A DNA stretch of 5,268 nt, from positions 1-5,268 of the forward strand of contig JAISJA010000039.1 in NCBI GenBank assembly GCA_031261765.1. The letters run 5' to 3'. This document shows, piece by piece, positions 1 through 5,268 of the stretch (positions are counted from its first letter, which is position 1; every line of letters begins with the position of its first letter). The translations under genes and the position numbers were made by a program. This stretch comes from Coriobacteriales bacterium (GTDB lineage Bacteria; Actinomycetota; Coriobacteriia; Coriobacteriales; UBA8131). The notes beneath the pieces are model-generated. The model saw only the letters and a program-made list of their open reading frames with translations, searched no databases and had not been told where the DNA came from.

Positions 1-330
1 TCCATAAACAAAGGGCAATTCGAGGCGTCGTCTTCATTGGGCATGAACCGCAGGCAGACTATGATATACGTCATAATCCCCCAGACCATACGCCGTGTCA
101 TTCCCACGGCTACGTCAGAGTTCATCTTGCTGTACAAAGACACGTCGCTTTTGGCCGCCGTTGGCGTAATGGAACAGATGATGTTCGCGAAGAATATCGT
201 GGCGTCGTCCGGGAATATGACACCGTATATAGTCGCGGCGCTATATTACCTGTTGGTCACTTTGCCACTAACGCGTTTCAGCCGTAATTTCGAGAAGAAA
301 CTGGCTAAATCGGAGAGCGGCAATGACTAA
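1..330 (+). CDS. Polar amino acid ABC transporter permease, C-terminal part (5' end outside window)
   Basis: The frame is open from base 1, so the gene begins upstream; 109 residues are visible, roughly the last half of a typical 215-250 residue subunit. It would form the membrane channel of a HisM/GlnP-type importer of polar amino acids. The start of the fragment holds the EAA loop that docks on the ATPase: [10 protein letters not shown] at residues 5-14, then [11 protein letters not shown] at 25-35. The family's conserved KDTSL follows at 46-50, and the last membrane helix lies at about 76-93 before a charged tail. It overlaps the ATPase gene by 8 bases, as expected for subunits of one transporter. 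The TTG at 37 and ATG at 43 lie inside the EAA loop and cannot be the true start. The substrate cannot be read from the sequence. The family call is firm. Confidence 0.92.
   Translation, partial: SINKGQFEASSSLGMNRRQTMIYVIIPQTIRRVIPTATSEFILLYKDTSLLAAVGVMEQMMFAKNIVASSGNMTPYIVAALYYLLVTLPLTRFSRNFEKKLAKSESGND
312..315 (+). promoter_or_regulatory. Ribosome binding site of the amino acid ABC ATPase gene
   Basis: GGAG lies 7 bases before the ATG at 323, inside the end of the permease gene. It supports the long form of the ATPase, with its N-terminal extension, over an internal start such as the GTG at 413. Confidence 0.6.
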
Positions 331-1156
331 AGACGTCAACGTGCGAACAGACGAAACGAAAACCGCTGTCAAAACCACAGTGCCCACAATGCCTACGGCG
401 CCTAGCAAGCCGGTGAAAAAAGACGGCAAGGCGATAGTACGAATAGTAGACCTGCACAAGTCTTTCGGTACGCTGGATGTCTTGAAAGGCGTTGACATAG
501 AGGTAGATCGCGGCGAAGTCGTCGTGATACTTGGCCCCTCGGGATCGGGCAAGTCCACTATGCTGCGCTGCATAAACCTGCTGGAGAAGCCAACCTCGGG
601 CAGCATATGGTTCGAGGACACGTGTATCACCGAACCGGGCGTTGACGTCAACAAGATACGCGAACACATAGGCATGGTGTTCCAGCAGTTCAACCTGTTC
701 CCGCACTTATCGGCAAAGAAAAACGTAATGCTGGCACAGACACACGTGCTTAAGCGTTCAAAAGAAGAGGCCGAGAAGATAGCCATCGAACAGCTGGAGA
801 AAGTAGGACTTGGGGAACGTATAGACTATATGCCGTCCCAACTTTCCGGCGGACAGCAACAGCGCGTTGCCATAGCGCGTGCGTTGGCAATGTCACCGCA
901 CGTCATGTTGTTTGACGAGGCGACGAGCGCGCTTGACCCAGAGCTCGTGCGCGGCGTGCTTGACGTCATGCGCGATTTGGCGAAACAGGGCACGACCATG
1001 ATAGTCGTGACGCACGAGATGGGCTTTGCCCGCGACGTCGCGGACCGCGTGATATTCATGGACGGCGGCGTAATAGTGGAGCAGGGCACGCCGGAAGACG
1101 TGTTCGACCACCCAAAGCACAACCGCACTAAGGACTTCTTAGGGCATATAAGTTGA
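323..1156 (+). CDS. Polar amino acid ABC transporter ATP-binding protein (GlnQ/HisP family)
   Basis: This is the cytoplasmic ATPase that powers amino acid uptake through the permease encoded just upstream. All motifs are intact in the 277 residues: Walker [10 protein letters not shown] at 71-79, Q-loop [10 protein letters not shown] at 120-129, signature LSGGQQQR at 174-181, Walker [14 protein letters not shown] at 194-206 with catalytic Glu199, and the switch His231 in VTHEMGFA. The FNLFPH and THEMGFA wording is typical of the polar amino acid family. Family members are usually about 240 residues; the extra length is a Thr/Lys/Pro-rich extension of about 36 residues before the first strand ([13 protein letters not shown]). 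A well-spaced GGAG supports the ATG at 323. The gene overlaps the permease by 8 bases and the next gene by 4, so the three genes are probably one transcript. Fifteen of its 17 Ile codons are ATA. The exact substrate is unknown, so I give no gene symbol. Confidence 0.96.
   Translation: MTKDVNVRTDETKTAVKTTVPTMPTAPSKPVKKDGKAIVRIVDLHKSFGTLDVLKGVDIEVDRGEVVVILGPSGSGKSTMLRCINLLEKPTSGSIWFEDTCITEPGVDVNKIREHIGMVFQQFNLFPHLSAKKNVMLAQTHVLKRSKEEAEKIAIEQLEKVGLGERIDYMPSQLSGGQQQRVAIARALAMSPHVMLFDEATSALDPELVRGVLDVMRDLAKQGTTMIVVTHEMGFARDVADRVIFMDGGVIVEQGTPEDVFDHPKHNRTKDFLGHIS
1141..1144 (+). promoter_or_regulatory. Probable ribosome binding site of the DMT transporter gene
   Basis: AGGG lies 8 bases before the TTG at 1153, inside the last codons of the ATPase gene. 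It is a weak match, so re-initiation by ribosomes finishing the ATPase (TTGA overlap) may matter more. It is one reason for accepting TTG as the start. Confidence 0.4.
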
Positions 1157-2184
1157 CGTATCCGCATCGCCTGCGCGGCAACATAGCGCTTTTGTCCTGC
1201 GCTTTTTTATGGGGCATGGCGTTCACGGCCCAACGTTCAGGCATGCAATATATGGGCCCTTTTCTGTTCAATGGGCTTCGCGAATTCCTTGGCGTAATCA
1301 CCCTGATAGTAGTCGTAGGCGTCATATTGGGCGCTAACCGTATACGAGGCGGCGCGAACGTCGCGACTTTGCTGTTAGACGACGAGCATTTACAAAGGGC
1401 CGCCATGGCGGAACGTGGCCTATACACAACGGCTATACCTAAAACCGCGCAGTTTAAACATACCGTTAACGCACTGCTTAGGAAGCACCTTCTACTTGGA
1501 GGCGTAGCCGCCGGGATAGTGTTGTTCGCCGCAAGCAACCTTCAACAAGTAGGGCTTGTATATACTCCGGCGGGTAAATGCGCGTTCATCACCGCCATGT
1601 ACATAGTGTTGGTGCCTATAGCCGGCATATTCTTGCACAGGAAGACCCACTGGAACACGTGGACGGCAGTCGTCATAGCCGCAGTAGGTCTTTACCTGCT
1701 TTGCGTCACGTCGGGCTTTGGCATATCAGCGGGAGACGTGCTGATAATAGCGTGCGCCATAGGATGGACCATGCACATATTGGTGGTAGACCATTACGTG
1801 CAGGGGCTTAGCTGGCAAGGCACTTTGGTGTTCTCTGCTATCTCGTTTTTCGTATGCGGCCTGCTTAGCTTCGCCTGCGTCCCTATTGACGGTCTGGTCT
1901 CAGACGCCGCGCCTTCTTTTGACGCTTTGCTACAGGTGGCGCCGGAGCTGCTATACGCCGGCGTCATATCAAGCGGCGCGGCGTTCACGTTGCAGGCCGT
2001 CGGCCAGAAATACGCGCCGCCCGCGACGGCCGCCATACTCATGAGCTTAGAGTCGGCGTTTGGGCTATTAGGCGGCGTGGTCATATTGCAAGAACAGCTA
2101 TCGCCCGCGCAATGGGTCGGCTGCGCGCTCATGTTATGCGCGGTCATACTCGCGCAGGTGAAGTTCAGACGCGTAGCCACGTAG
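1153..2184 (+). CDS. DMT-superfamily (EamA-type) membrane transporter
   Basis: The 343-residue protein is very hydrophobic and shows the two-fold EamA layout of about ten membrane helices. The first half opens with [22 protein letters not shown] (helix 1, about 8-27), includes the family-typical [22 protein letters not shown] (125-146) and runs to LYLLC near 180. The second repeat starts at about 193 and contains the Ser/Glu motif [11 protein letters not shown] (298-308). Carriers of this family move metabolites such as amino acids, often outward; the substrate here is unknown. I chose the TTG at 1153 because helix 1 begins only a few residues later and no ATG precedes it; TTGA overlaps the ATPase stop. 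Family members are near 290-300 residues; the excess is a polar insert at about 62-110 between helices 2 and 3. The 3' end overlaps the convergent gene by 20 bases. Confidence 0.93.
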   Translation: MTYPHRLRGNIALLSCAFLWGMAFTAQRSGMQYMGPFLFNGLREFLGVITLIVVVGVILGANRIRGGANVATLLLDDEHLQRAAMAERGLYTTAIPKTAQFKHTVNALLRKHLLLGGVAAGIVLFAASNLQQVGLVYTPAGKCAFITAMYIVLVPIAGIFLHRKTHWNTWTAVVIAAVGLYLLCVTSGFGISAGDVLIIACAIGWTMHILVVDHYVQGLSWQGTLVFSAISFFVCGLLSFACVPIDGLVSDAAPSFDALLQVAPELLYAGVISSGAAFTLQAVGQKYAPPATAAILMSLESAFGLLGGVVILQEQLSPAQWVGCALMLCAVILAQVKFRRVAT

Positions 2185-3214
2185 CACGACGACGGTCGCG
2201 GCGACGCCTGGATACGATGACGCACACGGTCGCTATTAACGCGCTGGTTATCACTGCGCTTATCGCGCCGGTAGCGGTAAGCACGCCTGGGTCTAAATAA
2301 GGCAACGGCGAGGCGCTTGTCTCGGCAAGCGGAACCGGCTCGGATTCGAACGAGACCGGAGCATACGTCGCGTTCAGCGAATAGCGGTCCCGGTTTGACG
2401 TCAGCACGCCCTTATAGTTAGCGGTCACGCTATAGCTCGTGGGCACAAGGTAGCTCTCCTGTCCCCTATACGTAGCCTCGCATACCCATGTTAACGGCCG
2501 CCCGGCGTCGCCTGTCGTCTCAGGATAAAACCACGTGCGGGCAAGCGCGAAATCGCTTTCGCGTGTCGCGCCCAAAGCGGCGTCGCTGCGAACGGTATAC
2601 GTTTTTGACGGCGCTATCTGCGATACCTCGTTTGTAGGAAGCCCGTGCAGCGATACAGCGCGGTCTATGGCGTCTGTCTGCGTGCCATAGTTAGTAACGA
2701 ACGTAAACGGGTTTTCGCCATCCAGCGCTATATCGCCTATGAATTCGCCATCGTCTATGTTCTGCGTCGCCGGGAACATAGAGGCCACCTTGCCTTTGTC
2801 AGGTATCGCTATGGTATGCGTTATGACTTTTACCTCGGTTTTCACCGGCTTTACATACGTGGCGTCAAGCGCCGGGGACGTAGTGTCTATAAGCTCGTAT
2901 GCTGCCGCAAAATCCCCATAGGTTATGTTTTCAGGCACGACCGGTGCGTCCTCACCCTCAAGATAAGCGTACGTGGCATATAGTTTTCCGCCTTCATGCT
3001 CGTCTAGCATATATGACGCCTGGGGCGTTGCAGACGGTGCCTGTATGTCTTGCGCATAGGCGTCTGAAACCGTGTCTGCGCAACCTGGTGCCACGACACA
3101 CGACACGAACGTCACGCACAACGCCGCGCGCAACACGCGCATAACGATCCCACGCGATTTTGCCCCACGTTGAAAGCCGCCTTGCTCCCCCACGTTCGGT
3201 ACTACGCTATACAT
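2165..3214 (-). CDS. Exported, membrane-anchored beta-rich protein, probable partner of the upstream pilin-like adhesin
   Basis: This 349-residue protein starts at ATG 3214, which overlaps the TAG of the upstream adhesin gene and follows a strong GGAAAGGTGG site. The N-terminus reads as a signal peptide: a basic region to about residue 29, a hydrophobic core at 30-42 (AALCVTFVSCVVA), and a possible cut after AYA at 52-54. The exported body is rich in Tyr and Thr, as in beta-sandwich surface proteins. It contains HGLPTNEVSQI (190-200) and three spaced strands with ATY, ANY and ATY at 247, 265 and 282. I recall similar wording in proteins encoded beside pilin-like genes of gut Bacillota and Actinomycetota, but could not search. 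A membrane helix at 311-335 and RRRRDRRR at 336-343 anchor it with the body outside. There is no sortase motif. ATG 3142 (Met25) would give a more compact signal peptide but has a weaker binding site. Molecular function is unknown. Confidence 0.85.
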   Translation of the reverse strand: MYSVVPNVGEQGGFQRGAKSRGIVMRVLRAALCVTFVSCVVAPGCADTVSDAYAQDIQAPSATPQASYMLDEHEGGKLYATYAYLEGEDAPVVPENITYGDFAAAYELIDTTSPALDATYVKPVKTEVKVITHTIAIPDKGKVASMFPATQNIDDGEFIGDIALDGENPFTFVTNYGTQTDAIDRAVSLHGLPTNEVSQIAPSKTYTVRSDAALGATRESDFALARTWFYPETTGDAGRPLTWVCEATYRGQESYLVPTSYSVTANYKGVLTSNRDRYSLNATYAPVSFESEPVPLAETSASPLPYLDPGVLTATGAISAVITSALIATVCVIVSRRRRDRRRATWLRV

Positions 3215-5268
3215 TGTTCCACCTTTCCAATATTTTTCGATGTTTGCGTAAACGCCTGTATGTTTTGCGCTTGCTGCCTGCCTGCGATGGTATCGACTGA
3301 CCATGTTCGTCCATTAACCTGATAACGCGAAGGGATACCCGCGCGCGTCTGCGCTTGCATATGATAAGAACTACGATGCCGATAGCCAGCAACGCGAGAA
3401 AGGCTATGTACAAACAAAGGCTTATCGAATCGGACGTCTTCGGCAGGCCCAAAGCTTCTTCCAGGTACGTAAACGGTGCAAATGAATTAGAAGGTGGTAC
3501 GAAAGACGACACGAACGCCGTCTGTACGGAAGCCGTATCGTCATCTTGCAGTACTCCAGCGTTGGTGGCTATATGCGATTGAGCGGTGTTCCACATGACG
3601 TTCTCGTTACCGTCTACGTCATGCGCCATTATGGGAACGGTGCTCTTCGTCGCGAAAGCCCAATCCACGGCAGGAAACGCCTTGTCCCACGTAACCGGAT
3701 GCTCGTATGCGGGATCGGCAGCGTTCGTGAACCTGTTGTTAGCCATGGCGTCCGCGTAGTTCTCATATCCCGGATTTCCCGAGTCCGCGAAATACGCACC
3801 CGTAAAGAACCCTGGTTTGACTCCGCCATAGACTATACGTATGGCATATATGTACTCGTCGTCGGCGAGGTTCAAACCAGCCGTTGGCAGGCAAGTCTCT
3901 TGCGTGACGTCTATGCTATCTTGCCAAAGCCTCCATCCGGGCTCATGTGTCCACACAGATGTATCTTGCAGGTTGTTAGGGTTATCATATGCGTCTGCAA
4001 GAGGGTTCGTAGCGTAATTTGGCGGCTCGGTTTTATCGGCAAGGTTCGTTTTATACAACAGCGCGCACCGGCCGTCATAGTCCAACCCCACTGGCGTGGT
4101 ACCGGTCCATATATCCGTCAGGCGGTACCCACGGGACACGATGTCGGATAGGTCATTTGTTATAGCGAACTCGTCGACCGATACGTTGGACGTACTGCGA
4201 GCGGCGAAACTGTATATGTGCTGTTCCGCGCCGGTATTGTCGCTGAAGCCGTATCCCGTGCCGTCAAAGGCCGTGTCCGTAACGCGTATGGTTTGGTCGT
4301 ATACCTCGCATGACACGTACGCCAGGTTGTTCTCGAATACCTGTACCTCACTTGACGTAGCGTCCGTTATCCTGAAGTAATGAGGGCCGTCGCCGCTTTC
4401 ATATGACGCGGCGTGTGTGGCGGCGCTGCGCGTCTCGGCCAATTTGTATGAACCTACCGCAACCGGCGAGAATAAGCATTTACCGCTACCGGCTAAGGCG
4501 CCTTCCCCGGTCTTATGCACCGCAACCGGCTGCCAGTCCGCGTCCGGCGCCTTTGGCAGTTCCGCGACGCTTGGCGCGCCTGCGCCTATGTACTTGTACA
4601 GCGTGAACTCCGTATCGTCAACGGCGCCTCCGGTGGTCTCGTCCAGCTTTTCCACCTCTACTTCGTGCGGCTGTTCCATGACTTCTATGGGGCCCTTACG
4701 CTCCACTTTGTTCACGTTTTGCGTCGTGGCGTCTACGGTTACGACCAGCTCACGTACACCGGTAGGCGAACCGACGTCCGCGACCACCTGAATGACTGCC
4801 GTTTCGTTAGGAACGGGTAGCATATACCCAGCCGGCGGAGCCGTCTCTTGCACCGTTATCGTTCCAAGCGGCAATACGACGTCTCCGGCGCCGTTCATAT
4901 ATAGCGCGTCTGAGCCCGGCTTAACGCGTGCGTTGCGGAAGTCTATCACTCCATGTTCTTCCGTCTTCAGCACCCACGTACGCGCGGACGGCCCAGACGC
5001 ATATGCCGCGTTTGCCGTATCATGATACGCGCTCCAATACTTAACCGTGAACTCCCCCGCGGCAAGAAAAAGGCCACCTGGATCGTCGCGACCATGGTCA
5101 TTGCCGGTCTGCGCGTCGAGTTTCTGTACAAGCGTGCCAGAATCACTGTATAGCGGAGGGTCTTTAGCGTATACGTATCCAACGCCGCCGTCGATGTCAG
5201 GCAGCACTGCCGTATATACGGTAGGGTCAAGCGCATAGCCTATGGGAGCTACTAACTCACGAACCCAA
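3207..5268 (-). CDS. Pilin-like surface adhesin with Cna-B domains and an LPKTS sorting signal (5' end outside window)
   Basis: The frame is open to the window edge, so only the C-terminal 686 residues are seen (residue 1 is the Trp at 5267-5265). It is a cell-surface protein of the Cna-B/SpaA pilin type. A first domain ends with the E-box RELVAPIGYAL (3-13). A second starts VQKLDAQTG (47-55) and has VQETAPPAGYML (139-150). A third starts VEKLDETTG (205-213), has YKLAETR (274-280) and ends FENN (311-314). Lys49/Glu141 and Lys207/Glu278 with a later Asn (near 186; 313-314) sit where such domains form isopeptide bonds; this is inference. The region at about 320-590, with STSNVSVDEFAITNDL (358-373) and EYIYAIRIVYGGVKPGF (471-487), resembles a C-terminal module I recall from gut pilin-like proteins. 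LPKTS (608-612), a hydrophobic helix (about 615-637) and KRRRAR (638-643) follow. The basic tail of 43 more residues is unusual. It may be a minor or tip pilin or a stand-alone adhesin. Confidence 0.9.
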   Translation of the reverse strand, partial: WVRELVAPIGYALDPTVYTAVLPDIDGGVGYVYAKDPPLYSDSGTLVQKLDAQTGNDHGRDDPGGLFLAAGEFTVKYWSAYHDTANAAYASGPSARTWVLKTEEHGVIDFRNARVKPGSDALYMNGAGDVVLPLGTITVQETAPPAGYMLPVPNETAVIQVVADVGSPTGVRELVVTVDATTQNVNKVERKGPIEVMEQPHEVEVEKLDETTGGAVDDTEFTLYKYIGAGAPSVAELPKAPDADWQPVAVHKTGEGALAGSGKCLFSPVAVGSYKLAETRSAATHAASYESGDGPHYFRITDATSSEVQVFENNLAYVSCEVYDQTIRVTDTAFDGTGYGFSDNTGAEQHIYSFAARSTSNVSVDEFAITNDLSDIVSRGYRLTDIWTGTTPVGLDYDGRCALLYKTNLADKTEPPNYATNPLADAYDNPNNLQDTSVWTHEPGWRLWQDSIDVTQETCLPTAGLNLADDEYIYAIRIVYGGVKPGFFTGAYFADSGNPGYENYADAMANNRFTNAADPAYEHPVTWDKAFPAVDWAFATKSTVPIMAHDVDGNENVMWNTAQSHIATNAGVLQDDDTASVQTAFVSSFVPPSNSFAPFTYLEEALGLPKTSDSISLCLYIAFLALLAIGIVVLIICKRRRARVSLRVIRLMDEHGQSIPSQAGSKRKTYRRLRKHRKILERWNNV
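3219..3228 (-). promoter_or_regulatory. Strong ribosome binding site that fixes the start of the partner gene
   Basis: On the minus strand the sequence reads GGAAAGGTGG, then AACA, then the ATG at 3214-3212. It lies inside the last codons of the adhesin gene. It favours the start at 3214 over the longer frame from 3304, which runs through the adhesin tail with no good site, and over the internal ATG at 3142. Confidence 0.65.
3339..3446 (-). other. Sortase-type cell wall sorting signal with variant motif LPKTS
   Basis: This part of the adhesin encodes LPKTSD, about 24 hydrophobic residues (from ISLCLYIAFLALLAIG onward) and KRRRAR. That order is the classical cell wall sorting signal, in which sortase cuts between Thr and Gly. 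Here Gly is replaced by Ser (codon TCC). The architecture is clear; whether a sortase processes it is inferred, and no sortase gene lies in the window. Confidence 0.75.

Noticed and set aside
268..1538. Several open minus-strand frames opposite the transporter genes
   Set aside because: They are opposite genes with clear family motifs, and their translations show no recognisable domain or ribosome binding site.
2121..2157. Inverted repeat CTGCGCG / CGCGCAG, a possible terminator near the convergent gene ends
   Set aside because: The 7-base arms match, but the loop is 23 bases, there is no T-run on either strand, and it lies within DMT coding sequence where GC-rich words are common.
2172..2185. 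Direct repeat CGTAGC-CA-CGTAGC at the overlap of the convergent genes
   Set aside because: It is only two copies of six bases and is explained by the codons at the two gene ends; no site for integration or binding is recognisable.
2282..2305. LPYLDPG before the last helix of the partner, as a degenerate sorting motif
   Set aside because: It lacks the Thr-Gly pair at the right spacing and is better read as a linker before a plain stop-transfer helix.
3077..3094. Possible lipoprotein box (VAPGC) in the partner signal peptide
   Set aside because: Ala and Pro at positions -3 and -2 do not fit the usual L-[AS]-[GA]-C pattern, and a C-terminal membrane helix already anchors the protein.
3207..3304. 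A longer form of the partner gene starting at ATG 3304
   Set aside because: It would run 90 bases through the adhesin tail with no good binding site, and it would put about 30 extra polar residues ahead of the signal peptide. The ATG at 3214 has a strong site and the stop/start overlap.
3546..4151. A 201-residue plus-strand open frame opposite the adhesin
   Set aside because: The minus strand encodes a coherent surface protein here; the plus-strand translation is low-quality, with scattered Cys, Arg and His and no domain pattern.

Overview
The window carries two convergent gene sets that meet tail to tail and overlap by 20 bases around 2165-2184. It has no stretch longer than a few bases without coding sequence, and I see no RNA gene, CRISPR array, insertion sequence or origin. 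The envelope genes point to a Gram-positive host: a sortase-type sorting signal and Cna-B/SpaA-like pilin domains. The G+C content looks moderately above 50% by eye, with a striking preference for the isoleucine codon ATA. A member of the Actinomycetota such as a coriobacterium, or a gut Bacillota relative, is my best inference, but the sequence does not prove it.

Plus strand, 1-2184: three genes arranged as a tight, overlapping operon whose start lies outside the window. They are the 3' end of a polar amino acid ABC transporter permease (1-330), its ATP-binding subunit (323-1156), and a DMT/EamA-family transporter (1153-2184, TTG start). The first two would form an amino acid importer together with a substrate-binding protein not seen here. 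The DMT protein is a separate ten-helix carrier, probably an exporter, and its start is tied to the stop of the ATPase gene.

Minus strand, 5268-2165: two genes joined by an 8-base ATG/stop overlap (3214-3207). The upstream one is the C-terminal 686 residues of a large surface protein. It has two complete Cna-B-like domains and the end of a third, then a long beta-rich C-terminal region. It ends in an unusual LPKTS sorting motif, a hydrophobic helix and an abnormally long basic tail. The second gene encodes a 349-residue exported protein with a signal peptide, a beta-rich body with repeated A-[TN]-Y strands and a C-terminal membrane helix followed by an arginine cluster. The pair looks like a pilus or adhesin protein and its membrane-bound partner, made in linked amounts.

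No clear new defence or mobile system is present. The points most worth a second look are the adhesin and partner pair, the LPKTS motif with its long basic tail, and the ATA codon preference.
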